A stretch of DNA of 64,000 bases from Salipaludibacillus sp. LMS25 (GTDB lineage Bacteria > Bacillota > Bacilli > Bacillales > Salisediminibacteriaceae): positions 1,736,001 to 1,800,000 of the forward strand of contig NZ_CP093299.1 in NCBI RefSeq assembly GCF_024362805.1, written 5' to 3'. The translations under genes and the position numbers were made by a program. The notes below the pieces were generated by a model, which saw only the letters and a program-made list of their open reading frames with translations, was not told the origin of the DNA and made no database searches. How positions within the stretch are numbered: position 1 is the first letter of the stretch; every line of letters starts with the position of its first letter. Shown piece after piece: positions 15,795-26,567 of the stretch.

Positions 15795-16382
15795 TTAGTT
15801 AACAAGCTTAGTAAAATATCGATAAATCTTATTCAACTTTTTATCCTGTTTTCCGCTTGAACTTTCCATATTACCAAACTCAAAAAATGTCACTCTTTTA
15901 ATACCGACAACATTTAATACAGCTCGTTTCATCAAGACTTTGTGGCAATTATTTAACATGACTAGCGGATAGTTGGCAGGCCCTTTCATCGTCGAGATAC
16001 ATATGGCTGATTTCCCTTTTAACAGTCCCTCAGGAAAGATTCCTCCCTGATCGTTATAGGCAAAATTAGCTGCAAATACTTGATCAAAAAAACCTAACAG
16101 TATAGCTGGTGGCCTTCCCCACCAAATAGGGTAAACAAACACAAGTTTATCCGCCCACGTGATTTTCTCTCGGTACTTGTCAAAGTTAGCATCTTGGTAC
16201 ATATCACGGCGGCGTTTTGTTTCATTAAATTCTAGAACTGGATTAAATTTGTCTTGATATAAATCCAGGACTTCGATATGACTAATATGGGGGTTTTCTT
16301 CACTTCCTTCAACGATTTTTTGTGAAAAAGCATAGGTTAAACTCTTTCTGTTAGGATGAGCATTAATAACTAGTACATTCAC
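15795..16382 (-). CDS. NAD(P)H:quinone oxidoreductase / flavodoxin-like reductase (YwrO/KefF type)
   Basis: 195 residues from a GTG at 16382 with GAGGTGG 6-7 nt upstream. The fold is flavodoxin_2: INAHPNRKSLTYAF near the N-terminus binds FMN phosphate, and VFVYPIWWGRPPAILLGFFDQ is the family signature near residue 80. Such enzymes reduce quinones or other electrophiles by two electrons using FMN and NAD(P)H. The gene diverges from a MarR regulator, a common pairing for electrophile-stress defence. A near-perfect palindrome (16392-16421) sits directly on its translation-initiation region. Confidence 0.88.
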   Translation of the reverse strand: MNVLVINAHPNRKSLTYAFSQKIVEGSEENPHISHIEVLDLYQDKFNPVLEFNETKRRRDMYQDANFDKYREKITWADKLVFVYPIWWGRPPAILLGFFDQVFAANFAYNDQGGIFPEGLLKGKSAICISTMKGPANYPLVMLNNCHKVLMKRAVLNVVGIKRVTFFEFGNMESSSGKQDKKLNKIYRYFTKLVN

Positions 16383-16391
16383 TTAATCCAC

Positions 16392-16421
16392 CTCTTTACT
16401 TATCAATTGATTAGTAAAGAG
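16392..16421. promoter_or_regulatory. Likely MarR operator overlapping the oxidoreductase leader
   Basis: A 30-bp palindrome with 14 of 15 base pairs, arms CTCTTTACT and AGTAAAGAG around ATCAATTGAT. It lies in the divergent intergenic region. A second weaker inverted repeat (TCAAAT-ATAATT / AAATTATTTGA) is at about 16444-16479. Confidence 0.65.
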
Positions 16422-16502
16422 TAGTGGTTTGCTTAATATTTGTCAAATGATAATTGTTTTTTGATAAATTATTTGATATTGTTTGCGTAAGAGGTGAGTA
16501 CT

Positions 16503-16931
16503 TTGGATCAAACGACATTATTTAATCAATTTGTGACATTCACGACGGCTGTCCACCGTGTAACTCACGACATAACGAAAAACGTCAAAGCCGACCACAT
16601 CACGCCGCTACAATATAACATTCTCGAATATCTTTATGTCAGTCAACCTGTAACACCGACTGATATTAGCGAATGTCACGACTTATCGATGCCCAACACA
16701 AGCCGTGAATTAAAAAAATTAACTGAGAAGTGGCTAATCGAAAAAGTCGAAGACCCCCTCGACCGCCGAAAACGCTATGTCCAACTATCTTCAGAAGGAA
16801 AAAGCATGATGAAAGACGCATTTGACGTTGTAGAAGCACATTTTCAAAAACGAATTAAAGACGCCACGGATGATGACTTACACGACATAGAAAAAGCGAT
16901 AATAACGCTTCAAAATAAATTATTTTATTAA
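16503..16931 (+). CDS. MarR-family transcriptional regulator
   Basis: 142 residues from a TTG at 16503, chosen because AGAGGTGA lies 6 nt upstream; a GTG at 16494 is the alternative. The winged-helix domain contains ITPLQYNILEYLYVS, a recognition-helix region (DLSMPNTSRELKKLTEKW) and the wing DPLDRRKRYVQLSSEG, all typical for MarR. It is expected to repress the divergent flavin oxidoreductase gene and itself, with relief by an oxidant or phenolic ligand. No conserved sensing cysteine is present in the protein. A terminator follows at 16957-16996. Confidence 0.88.
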   Translation: MDQTTLFNQFVTFTTAVHRVTHDITKNVKADHITPLQYNILEYLYVSQPVTPTDISECHDLSMPNTSRELKKLTEKWLIEKVEDPLDRRKRYVQLSSEGKSMMKDAFDVVEAHFQKRIKDATDDDLHDIEKAIITLQNKLFY

Positions 16932-16956
16932 TAGCTGTCGTCCGCTATGTTACATG

Positions 16957-16996
16957 AAAAGATACGAGAAGAGCTCCCCCTTATCGTATCTTTTTT
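16957..16996 (+). terminator. Terminator after the MarR gene
   Basis: Stem AAAAGATACGA / TCGTATCTTTT followed by more T, 25 bp downstream of the MarR stop. Confidence 0.85.
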
Positions 16997-17031
16997 CAGA
17001 TGTCTTTCAGCATAGGAAACTAACTAGATTT

Positions 17032-17194
17032 TTTATCCCACTCTTAAGGGGCAGTAAAACCAACCCCCACCTCAAAACTTAAGAAGATCGAAACGTTTAG
17101 GTGGGGGATAAACTGCCCCTAAAGGTCCCATAAGTTAAACGAACAATCAGTGGGGGATGAAGGAAAACTCCCCCTGATTGAAGCTTAGCTTTAT
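17032..17194 (-). repeat. Interspersed structured repeat, copy 2 (minus orientation)
   Basis: Reverse-strand copy of the five-member family: read on the minus strand it starts ATAAAGCTAAGCTTCAATCA and ends AAGAGTGGGATAAA. Both hairpins are preserved. It sits between the MarR terminator and the stop of the ABC ATPase gene. Confidence 0.88.
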
Positions 17195-17208
17195 GGTAGG
17201 TCCCTAAC

Positions 17209-17871
17209 TCAGTCCTTAGTCACGTTTGATGGAGAGTCTGCCAAGACATCTCCGTTTTTTCTACTTTTCCTTTCTTTTACGTGCCCATTCTCCAATACGA
17301 TGACCTCATCGAACAACGGATTAGTGATGAGCTCTTGATCATGTGCCGCCACAATTAACATTTTTCCATCATCCTTTAACGCGCTAAGTAATGTTAATGC
17401 TTGCTTATAGCTATCATCATCTAATGCGTTAAATGGCTCATCAAGTAATAAAACATCTGGCTTTTCCATAATAGCTTGGCACAAACCTAACCGTTGCTTC
17501 ATTCCTAAAGAATATTTTTTAACTGGTTCATGACGCTGATTATACAAATCTACTTTTTTTAACGCTTTGAGGATCTCTTCTTCCGTAATTCTCTTATTTA
17601 TTGCCGCTAAGTACTTCAAATTGTAAAGCGCTGTTTGTCCTTCTAAAAAGTCTGGATTTTCTATCATCACACCAAATGTATAGGGTTTATTCTTTAAAAC
17701 ATCCCCTTTTGAAGGCCTAATTAAGCCGCAAAGCAGTCTTAGTAGCATCGTTTTCCCACTACCGTTGTGCCCTCTTACTAAATAGCCCTTTCCTTCTTCA
17801 AAATCGAAGGTAATGTCTTGTAAGACTTCTTTCTTCTTAATCGTTTTTGAAACTGTTTGCACATTTATCAT
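17209..17871 (-). CDS. ABC transporter ATP-binding protein
   Basis: 220 residues with Walker A GHNGSGKT (near residue 36), signature SLGMKQRLGLCQA (near 123) and Walker B LLLDEPFNALDD (near 147), followed by a switch histidine in AAHDQE. It overlaps the preceding permease gene by 4 bp, so the four genes at 17209-20058 form one operon. The composition, one ATPase with three hydrophobic proteins, resembles ABC-2-type export or bacteriocin self-protection systems. Nothing in the window identifies the substrate. The C-terminal 25 residues are basic and extend slightly past the usual domain end. Confidence 0.9.
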   Translation of the reverse strand: MINVQTVSKTIKKKEVLQDITFDFEEGKGYLVRGHNGSGKTMLLRLLCGLIRPSKGDVLKNKPYTFGVMIENPDFLEGQTALYNLKYLAAINKRITEEEILKALKKVDLYNQRHEPVKKYSLGMKQRLGLCQAIMEKPDVLLLDEPFNALDDDSYKQALTLLSALKDDGKMLIVAAHDQELITNPLFDEVIVLENGHVKERKSRKNGDVLADSPSNVTKD

Positions 17872-18542
17872 CGCTTATTATCTCCTTTAAATTCATAGTG
17901 ATTAACTAGCCGACTTAATAGAACGTAAGACATGAAAAGAATGATAAATTTCCCTACGAAAACGAGTAACGTATTTTCTAACACGTCTATGGATCCCGCT
18001 ACAAACAAGCTGACATACAAGTTGTGAGCAGAACCTATTTGCAAGAATAATAAGGTTATAATCACGCTGAAATAAACCCAAGACTTACTGACATACAGTA
18101 ACAGCAAGCCGACAACCACATTGCCCCAAAATAGGAAGGTTAATAAATAAGTGATAAAAACAAGTATGATCGCTTTAATCTCACCTATGTTTAAGGGGAG
18201 AGAGAATATAAGATTGACTACTAGCATTAAACTCGTTAATAAACTCACAACACCCAGTAGTTCCAACTGGATTTTCTGTAAAAATGCTTTACGGGAGCTT
18301 CTTACAACAAGATAGGGACCTAGTGAAAAAAGCTCATCTACCTTATTCATAATGAAAAAGACGAAGAGGGCTTGAATACCTAAATTTAATACGAGTAAAA
18401 AAGTAGATACATGCCCTGTTGCCCAATCTACCCCCGCAAGCCCTTGAAAGACTGCCGAAAAACCAGACATATCTGTTGTTTTTACAGACGCGAAATTAAT
18501 TAGCGACATAATGAGTAACGTCCAGATGATATGTTTTCTCAA
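17868..18542 (-). CDS. ABC-2-like membrane protein
   Basis: 224 residues, about six hydrophobic segments. The start is TTG at 18542, which overlaps the stop of the upstream gene in a TTGA arrangement and has AAGGAGAT in front. A longer frame beginning at 18620 runs 27 codons into the preceding gene and is unlikely. I recognise no specific family signature. It is most likely a permease half of the exporter powered by the 17209 ATPase. Confidence 0.75.
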   Translation of the reverse strand: MRKHIIWTLLIMSLINFASVKTTDMSGFSAVFQGLAGVDWATGHVSTFLLVLNLGIQALFVFFIMNKVDELFSLGPYLVVRSSRKAFLQKIQLELLGVVSLLTSLMLVVNLIFSLPLNIGEIKAIILVFITYLLTFLFWGNVVVGLLLLYVSKSWVYFSVIITLLFLQIGSAHNLYVSLFVAGSIDVLENTLLVFVGKFIILFMSYVLLSRLVNHYEFKGDNKR

Positions 18543-19177
18543 TTTAATATCTCCTTGCGTTTCCCTATATAATAAATAAAATAAATTAAAATAGGTGTTA
18601 CAAATGATAGCGTCGTCCAATACGTCTTTATTAACACTGAATCATCTATCATATACGTAAAAAAAACAACCCCGTGGTAGGTAATTAGTAAAACGAAACT
18701 TATGACTATATTTATAAATAGAGAGAGGATTTTTTTATTCGTTATGAGATAGACCAGAGCATACGTCATATAAACAAATAGGCAATATAGCATGAATTTT
18801 AAAAGAGGTGCTATCAACGACAGATTCAGCTCTATCGCTAATCCCTTAGCGAAGGCAACACTTAAAAGAACAGTTAGCGTACTTATCAAAAACACAACAC
18901 TGATAAGTATGCCATATGTGATAATTTTAATGGGGAGTTTCGTCGTGTAACGACTAACTAAAAGTGGATTAAGAAACTCCTTCCTTGTGGCATAAAGAAA
19001 TAACACGAAAAAAATACTCGTATTGAACAGTAATTTTTGTGGTCTCATTAATAGCTCTTCAAACATGAGATGATCGAATGTTTGAACTGCTGTTACTTCT
19101 ATGAATTGGACAGTAACAAACACGAGCGTTACCGTATAAAATAGAAGCCATATATAAGTTCCCTTATTGAAAATCAT
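18539..19177 (-). CDS. ABC-2-like membrane protein
   Basis: 212 residues with about six predicted membrane helices and a short basic C-terminus (GKRKEILN). It overlaps the genes on both sides by about 4 bp, showing translational coupling. No catalytic or binding motif is visible. It may pair with the 17868 product to make the membrane channel of the exporter. Confidence 0.75.
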   Translation of the reverse strand: MIFNKGTYIWLLFYTVTLVFVTVQFIEVTAVQTFDHLMFEELLMRPQKLLFNTSIFFVLFLYATRKEFLNPLLVSRYTTKLPIKIITYGILISVVFLISTLTVLLSVAFAKGLAIELNLSLIAPLLKFMLYCLFVYMTYALVYLITNKKILSLFINIVISFVLLITYHGVVFFTYMIDDSVLIKTYWTTLSFVTPILIYFIYYIGKRKEILN

Positions 19178-20058
19178 AGTAAATAACTCTTTTCATATTT
19201 TTTAATATTCGTTATAGATAGAATAAGTAAGATGATGATTAACAGTGAGGGAAGTGTTACTACGGAGAAGACAAAGCTTTGAAAACCTGCATCTGATGCT
19301 TGATAAAAATAAATACCTAGCAGGTAATGATCGCTCACAAAATACCATGTGGCTTGATAGACCGAATAACCTAGCTTATATAAGACACTGCCCGAAAACG
19401 ATGAGACAATCAACGTCACAAAATAAAATATAAATGGCATAATTTGTAGTAAATATTTATTCTTCACAACATGAGTTAATAATGACGTAGCCGAAACAAC
19501 AAGACATATGTAGATTATTAGAAGAATGATATGGCCTAGCATCATTAAAAGATGATATTCTCCATTTACCTCACCTAATCCCGTTATGAGAAAGTCCGAG
19601 TAACCTCCCCATAGTATTACGCTTAAAAGAGCTAATAAACTAAAGTAACCTAAAATAAATGTAATGATATATAGACATTGGGCTGTAAGTAAAGATAAGA
19701 CGTATTTTGTATATCCCATCTTTGAGACCATGATGGCGCCCATCCCTGCATTTATATAATAGTAGGTTACCGCACAAAGGTGTATACCAAACCCAATAAG
19801 TAAAATGACCACAAATACAATATAAAAGTCGGGTGAAAATAAAAAACGATCTAAAAAAGCCATCCCATTATAGCCTTCAAGGGTAAGCTTAGCACCTTCT
19901 ATATTTAAATCTGCAGGATTTAAAGCAATTTGCTCTTTCCAATCATTTTTTTCCATGTGTGTCATGTAATAACTGATTATCACAGGAAGAGAAATGGCTA
20001 TCAGAATAAGTATATTAAAACGGGATTTTATGTAGCGTAAATACTCGTGTTTTATCAT
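19174..20058 (-). CDS. ABC-2-like membrane protein, first gene of the four-gene operon
   Basis: 294 residues: a positively charged N-terminus (MIKHEYLRYIKSRFN), a first helix, a roughly 55-residue extracytoplasmic loop, then five more helices. This is the usual layout of ABC-2 permeases with a large first loop. AAGGATGG precedes the ATG at 20058. The promoter should lie in 20059-20485. Substrate unknown. Confidence 0.78.
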   Translation of the reverse strand: MIKHEYLRYIKSRFNILILIAISLPVIISYYMTHMEKNDWKEQIALNPADLNIEGAKLTLEGYNGMAFLDRFLFSPDFYIVFVVILLIGFGIHLCAVTYYYINAGMGAIMVSKMGYTKYVLSLLTAQCLYIITFILGYFSLLALLSVILWGGYSDFLITGLGEVNGEYHLLMMLGHIILLIIYICLVVSATSLLTHVVKNKYLLQIMPFIFYFVTLIVSSFSGSVLYKLGYSVYQATWYFVSDHYLLGIYFYQASDAGFQSFVFSVVTLPSLLIIILLILSITNIKKYEKSYLL

Positions 20059-20485
20059 CTGAGATCCATCCTTTACAAAGGAGTAACAGCGAAAGCAGCC
20101 CTCTCGCTGTCACTATTATCATTGGTTTAATGTGCGTTATGTCTGCTTCTAATAGTGGCTGTACCAACTTGATTCCAGGCTGGTCTAATTTGCGCATCAT
20201 CATTGTAGCCGCATAATGTATTATTTTGTCCTGTTTGTATAGATGTCAGAAAAGAAATCATTGAAAATGCGAGGTCATTCACGGGGAACTAGTTAGGGTT
20301 TTTAAAAAGTTTCTTACTATTGAAGATTAAAGGTCATGTCTATAGTTACTAGACTACCTCTATTACATGGGATTGTAAATGTCCTTTTTAAGTATAAAAC
20401 ATAAAGACAGAATACACCTTTCACATCTTATTTCCCTAATGAGTTTTGTAGTTCGTGAAAATGAAAAACCAAAAAAGCGAACAGT
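20059..20485. other. Intergenic region upstream of the ABC operon
   Basis: A frame on the minus strand (20203-20015) has no good ribosome site and overlaps the first operon gene; I do not call it. A 7-bp inverted repeat (ACAGCGA / TCGCTGT) lies near 20080-20115. No other feature was found. Confidence 0.4.
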
Positions 20486-20508
20486 CTACAAAAAGTGACT
20501 GTTCGCTT
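20466..20508 (-). terminator. Terminator overlapping the 3' end of the GntR gene
   Basis: A 12-bp stem AAGCGAACAGTC / GACTGTTCGCTT, followed on the minus strand by TTTTTTGG. The stop codon of the GntR gene lies inside the hairpin. Confidence 0.85.
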
Positions 20509-21196
20509 GAATGACGAATTGTGATTGTTCATAGTTATAGGTGATTTTTGAAAAATCGAATGGCTGGCCATTCGTTAAATGAAAGACCGTTTCAACATAC
20601 AATTTAGGCATCCCCTGTTTCAATCCGAGATAGCCCGCTTCCTCTTCAGTTAACATGTCCACATGAAGGTATAAATCGGAAAAGCCGACCTTCAGTCCCA
20701 ATCCTTCCCTTATATAATGAAAGATTGATTCAGATACAATTTCCTTATTCAAATACGTAATAATCGCTTTATTATAAAACGACTCTTCTAAACAAAGTGT
20801 CTGCCCGTTAATATAACGTACTCTTTTGACCGAATAGACGTCATCGTCCGCCTTTATATTCAAATTAAGTGCCACTTCCTCGCTAGGCTTTATGACGTTT
20901 AATTCGATTACTTCTGTCGTAATCGTGAACTCCTCAAGATCCTTCTTAAATCCTTGGTTAGACAGTAAACTTATGTAGCCTTTTCTCTTATGTCGCCTTA
21001 CAAAAATACCGCTTCCCCTTACTTGAAAGACGACCCCTTTTTTCTCTAAAAGATCCAATGATTTCGTAATCGTGCTCTTACTCACGTCAAATTGAGCCAT
21101 CAACTTCTCTAAAACTGGCAGCTTATCACCTTGTTGAAGGGCATGATCCTCTATATACTTTTCGATTTCTATAGCGATTTGTTGATACTTTAACAT
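20486..21196 (-). CDS. GntR/HutC-family regulator (UTRA domain) of the beta-glucoside operon
   Basis: 236 residues. The start ATG at 21196 has TGGAGA about 7 nt upstream; the frame extends 10 codons further without support. The N-terminal winged helix (about 1-70) includes KYQQIAIEIEKYIEDHALQQ and the recognition helix MAQFDVSKSTITKSLDLLEKK. The C-terminal UTRA domain (about 90-230) senses small sugars or phosphosugars in HutC-type proteins such as TreR and YydK. It diverges from the PTS gene at 21368, and an operator-like palindrome sits in that gene's promoter. The likely inducer is a phosphorylated beta-glucoside. Confidence 0.9.
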   Translation of the reverse strand: MLKYQQIAIEIEKYIEDHALQQGDKLPVLEKLMAQFDVSKSTITKSLDLLEKKGVVFQVRGSGIFVRRHKRKGYISLLSNQGFKKDLEEFTITTEVIELNVIKPSEEVALNLNIKADDDVYSVKRVRYINGQTLCLEESFYNKAIITYLNKEIVSESIFHYIREGLGLKVGFSDLYLHVDMLTEEEAGYLGLKQGMPKLYVETVFHLTNGQPFDFSKITYNYEQSQFVIQANSHFL

Positions 21197-21303
21197 ACGC
21201 ATTCTCCATTGTTCGTTTTCTAACACATTACCAAAATTATAGCATATTTACCTTTAAAGCTCACTCTTCGTTATTATTAATGGATAAATATTTTATTTAG
21301 GTA

Positions 21304-21332
21304 TTGATAAATTATACCGGTACAATTATAAT
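21304..21332 (+). promoter_or_regulatory. Sigma-A promoter with embedded GntR operator
   Basis: TTGATA (21304-21309) and TATAAT (21327-21332) are separated by exactly 17 bp. The spacer holds the palindrome TTATACCGGTACAA, so a bound regulator would exclude RNA polymerase. Confidence 0.7.
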
Positions 21333-21367
21333 GTAAGCGTAATGACAAACTTAAAGGGGGCTTTAAG

Positions 21368-23272
21368 ATGGCGGAAAAAGTGAGAGATTACCCTAAGCTT
21401 GCCAAGGATATATTAGAGGCTGTAGGAGGAGAAGAAAATGTCATAGGCGTCAGCCGTTGTGCTACAAGACTTCGATTAGTACTTAAACGCTCGCAATCTA
21501 AAGCGAAAGAAAAAGTGAGTGCTATGCCTGGGGTCATTACAGTAGTGGAAAACAGTGGCCAATTCCAAGTTGTGATTGGTCAACATGTTGGTGAGGTCTA
21601 TGAAGCCTTTACGAATTTAGTTAATCTCGACTTATCAGAAGGTCAAAGTGAAAACAAAGGAACCGTTTTAAATCGCGTCATCGCTACGATGTCAGCCGTT
21701 TTTGCACCCTTTGTTTATATTCTAGCTGCTGCTGGTATTTTACAAGGTTCACTTATTTTACTTAATTTAGTGTTTGATAACTTTGCAGCAACGGGCACTT
21801 ACGAGGTGTTGAGCTTTATTTCATGGGCGCCATTTACTTTTTTGCCGATCTTCATTGCCATTACCGCTTCAAAGCATTTTAAAACCAATACGTATATTGC
21901 CGTGGCATGTTGTGCTGCATTAGTGAGTCCTACATGGGCAGAAATAGCCGCCCAAATTGCAGATGGTCACACAATAACGTTTCTAGGTATTGCTTTGTCG
22001 GAAACTGTTTATACATCGTCCGTATTACCTCCACTTTTTTTAGTATGGATTTTGTCTTACCTTGAGAAATTTTTAAACAAGAATATGAATGAGATTGTAC
22101 GGCCATTATTTGTACCATTTTTATGCATGCTCCTCATGGTTCCATTAACAATTTTATTAATTGGCCCTGTGACAACAATGGGGGCTAACGGCATTGCTAA
22201 CGGCTATAATTTTTTAGCAGATTATGCACCAGCTCTAGCAGGCGCTATTATTGGGGCTTTCTGGCAAGTGCTCGTTATTTTTGGGGTTCACTGGGGCATT
22301 ACACCGATGGTTTTAGCTAATTTTGAGTTATATGGGCAAGATTCCTTCCAAGCGTATCAAACCATCGCCGTCATCGCTCAAGTAGGAGCTGTCCTCGGTG
22401 TTATCATTAAAGCAAAAAGTCAAGAAACACGAAAGGTCGGTGTTTCAGCAGGGGTAACAGGTCTGTTTGGTATTACTGAGCCAGCTATTTACGGGATCAC
22501 CTTGAGGTTTAAAAAGCCGTTTATTTTTGGCTGTATTTCCGGTGCTATCGGGGCGATCGTCGCTAGTTTCTTCAAACCTTATTATTTCGCATACGCTGGA
22601 CTCCCAGGACCATTAACAATCGTGAATGCGATAGACGCAGACTATCCAACGTCCATTTGGGGAATTTTAATTGGGGTAGCCATCGCCATCATTCTCCCTG
22701 TCGTTTTAATCCAAATCTTTGGATACGGAGAAGATACGGCCAAGCAAGCTGGGAATAACAGCTTAGTGAATGAGCAAGGACAAAGTGGCAAAGGGTTAAC
22801 TACTAGTGCAACAACTAATGAGGAAGCGGTCACTTCCCCACTAAACGGCACTGTCATCCCTCTGTCAGATGTTCGAGACGAGGTGTTTAGTTCAGGTGCC
22901 ATGGGAGAAGGCTTAGCCATAGAGCCATCTGACAACACATTATATGCCCCATTTGACGGAACCGTTGTGATGCTCGCTCCGACTAAACACGCCGTTGGCT
23001 TGCGATCCGATTCTGGTGTCGAATTACTCGTGCATATCGGGTTGGATACTGTGACATTAGACGGAAGCCCATTTAAACTAAAGATCCAAGAAGGTGATGA
23101 GATTAAAAAAGGCGATGTCATTCTCACCTTTGATAAAAATGCGATTCACCAGCAAGGTTTAGAGACGATAACGCCTATCATTATTACGAATAAGGATGCT
23201 TATGAAGAGATTCTTATTGAAGAGCTTAAAGACGCTACGTTAACAGATACATTATTTACTGTGATTAAATAG
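21368..23272 (+). CDS. bglP: PTS beta-glucoside transporter, EIIBCA fused subunits
   Basis: 634 residues. The order is EIIB (about 1-90, phospho-cysteine in GVSRCATRLRLVL), EIIC (about 105-455, with the substrate motif GVHWGITPM and GITEPAIYGI) and EIIA (about 480-634, with the phospho-histidine in LLVHIGLDTVTLDG). It imports and phosphorylates aryl- or gluco-beta-glucosides such as salicin or cellobiose. AAAGGGGG precedes the ATG. The phospho-beta-glucosidase gene follows 12 bp later, so the two are one transcript. It is a paralogue of the 47982-49826 transporter but has a different regulator. Confidence 0.93.
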   Translation: MAEKVRDYPKLAKDILEAVGGEENVIGVSRCATRLRLVLKRSQSKAKEKVSAMPGVITVVENSGQFQVVIGQHVGEVYEAFTNLVNLDLSEGQSENKGTVLNRVIATMSAVFAPFVYILAAAGILQGSLILLNLVFDNFAATGTYEVLSFISWAPFTFLPIFIAITASKHFKTNTYIAVACCAALVSPTWAEIAAQIADGHTITFLGIALSETVYTSSVLPPLFLVWILSYLEKFLNKNMNEIVRPLFVPFLCMLLMVPLTILLIGPVTTMGANGIANGYNFLADYAPALAGAIIGAFWQVLVIFGVHWGITPMVLANFELYGQDSFQAYQTIAVIAQVGAVLGVIIKAKSQETRKVGVSAGVTGLFGITEPAIYGITLRFKKPFIFGCISGAIGAIVASFFKPYYFAYAGLPGPLTIVNAIDADYPTSIWGILIGVAIAIILPVVLIQIFGYGEDTAKQAGNNSLVNEQGQSGKGLTTSATTNEEAVTSPLNGTVIPLSDVRDEVFSSGAMGEGLAIEPSDNTLYAPFDGTVVMLAPTKHAVGLRSDSGVELLVHIGLDTVTLDGSPFKLKIQEGDEIKKGDVILTFDKNAIHQQGLETITPIIITNKDAYEEILIEELKDATLTDTLFTVIK

Positions 23273-24724
<1,452 letters not shown>

Positions 24725-24740
24725 ACATAAGTCACTAAAT

Positions 24741-24787
24741 AGGGCTGTCACCAAACATGTGAGTTTAGGTGACAGCCCTTTTATTTG
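24741..24787 (+). terminator. Terminator of the first beta-glucoside operon
   Basis: An 11-bp stem GGGCTGTCACC / GGTGACAGCCC followed by TTTTATTT, 17 bp after the stop codon. Confidence 0.92.
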
Positions 24788-25322
24788 GCAGATCACAGAC
24801 CGTATAATAACGTCTAAACTTTATTTCACCAATCCTCATGTCAAACTAATAGTATCATCTGAAAAAACGAGTAATGGAAGATACCACTGCTCGTTAAATG
24901 GATTATGAACTGTAAAGTGACTAGCCTAGGATAACGGAGCATCCTATTCTCAAATTTAAAGTAAGCACTGCGTATGAAGGGCTATTTCATAATGCTTTTA
25001 CTTCTCTCGCAGTAAATAACAATCCATTTGACTAATTGCGACCTTTACCCTTCGTTTCATTCTCTTCTCAACTTTTTTGTTAAGCGTGTGAGCACAGTAT
25101 ACGATCCCTTCCTTAAAGTTAATTACTTTATGGGACTACGGTTGCTTAAATAACTAACTAACGTTAACGCTATTGACTAGAACGTTACAATAACACATAC
25201 GCCACGACGGCAATGGTGTATTAAGCGATCCTATAAAATTAGAACTTTTAATTGTTTTTAATTACTCCTTCTGTTAAATTTATTTTATCGATAAAAAATA
25301 TTAATCAGAAGGTCGTGGTCAA
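24788..25322. other. Intergenic region, no gene seen
   Basis: About 535 bp without a supported coding frame. The 3' end presumably contains the promoter of the MFS gene. I see no repeat or RNA. Confidence 0.4.
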
Positions 25323-26567
25323 GTGTCCTTTTTAAACGAAAAAAATGCTCGGTATTTATTGGCTGGTCGTACAGCTTCATCTCTTGGTGACAGCATTTAT
25401 CAGATAGCTGTTATATGGTACATGTATGAATTAACTAAAAGTACAGTATTCACAGGCATAGCCGTAGCATGTCTATCAATACCTCAAACTCTTAACTTTC
25501 TCTTTGGGCCAGTGATCGACGCCTCTGATAAGAAGAAAATTTTAGTTCATTCTCAGTTAATTCAATTTAGTCTCATGGCTATCGTTCCGTTAGGTATTAT
25601 TTTTCATTTTGAGAATGTATACCTCGTTCTAATCGTGATAACTCTCCTTGCATTTGTAGAAAATTATCAAGGAACTGCTGAAGTAAGCATCGTGCCACAA
25701 ATAATTGAAAAGAGGCATGTAGGAAGCTTTAATTCGTTTAATAACAGTTTACAAGAAATGATTAACTTGGCTTTTACAGGATCATTTTCAATTATCATTT
25801 TGTATGTAGGTATTCGAGATATTTACTTATTCAATGCATTAACTTTTTTATTTGCATGTTTATTCTTTGCTAAAATAAAGTATAGCCGACATGCAAATTT
25901 GTCCAAATATGCCTTAAAAAGTAGCCAATTAACTATTTCTGAATATAAAAACAATCTAAAGGAAGGGCTATCTTACTTTTTATCTAGTAGGCTCTTTATC
26001 ATTTCACTTCCTTTCATGTTCGCAAACGGTTTAATGAGTGGAGTAGGGGCTATTTTGCCAGACTTTGCACACTTCCTTGGAAATTCTAACTATTATGGTT
26101 TTCTAATGTTTGCTATATCGATTGGATTATTAATAGGGAGTCTCATCAGTCCACTATTTATGACATTTAAAGTTGGTACCATTTTTATAGCTTTACCACT
26201 GCTCACTGCCATCATATGGACGATAGCACTTATACAACCTGTTCTTTACCTAACCTTTATATTGTTAAGCTTATCGATGGTACCATTTGGTATAATGAAC
26301 ATTGTATTTTTAACACTAAACCAAAATGCCGTTGATGAACGTTTACTTTCTCGAACCCTGTCAATTATCGATAGCTTTTTATTTACAACGATCCCTATTG
26401 GAGCTGTTTTAATTGGCATTGTAGCTTCAGTCACATCACCATTAATGATGATGTATATCGGTGCTACATCCTTTTTAATCATTAGTTTATTTTACTTTGC
26501 ACATCCCTATTTACGGACCTTACCAACAATAGAGAATCTAACATTATCTGCTAAGGAGCCATCATAA
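25323..26567 (+). CDS. MFS efflux transporter (MefA/EntS-like)
   Basis: 414 residues with about 12 membrane helices, starting at the GTG at 25323 behind AGAAGG. Early residues (NARYLLAGRTASSLGDSIYQIAVIWYMYE) and the following DASDKKKIL loop are typical of the macrolide-efflux / enterobactin-exporter branch of the major facilitator superfamily. Its stop overlaps the start of the adjacent regulator gene (TAATG). This suggests a drug or metabolite exporter controlled by that regulator. Substrate is not inferable from sequence. Confidence 0.85.
   Translation: MSFLNEKNARYLLAGRTASSLGDSIYQIAVIWYMYELTKSTVFTGIAVACLSIPQTLNFLFGPVIDASDKKKILVHSQLIQFSLMAIVPLGIIFHFENVYLVLIVITLLAFVENYQGTAEVSIVPQIIEKRHVGSFNSFNNSLQEMINLAFTGSFSIIILYVGIRDIYLFNALTFLFACLFFAKIKYSRHANLSKYALKSSQLTISEYKNNLKEGLSYFLSSRLFIISLPFMFANGLMSGVGAILPDFAHFLGNSNYYGFLMFAISIGLLIGSLISPLFMTFKVGTIFIALPLLTAIIWTIALIQPVLYLTFILLSLSMVPFGIMNIVFLTLNQNAVDERLLSRTLSIIDSFLFTTIPIGAVLIGIVASVTSPLMMMYIGATSFLIISLFYFAHPYLRTLPTIENLTLSAKEPS

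Noticed and set aside
20015..20203. Possible small peptide gene upstream of the ABC exporter operon
   Set aside because: No ribosome site, overlaps the first permease gene in another frame, and no recognisable leader peptide.
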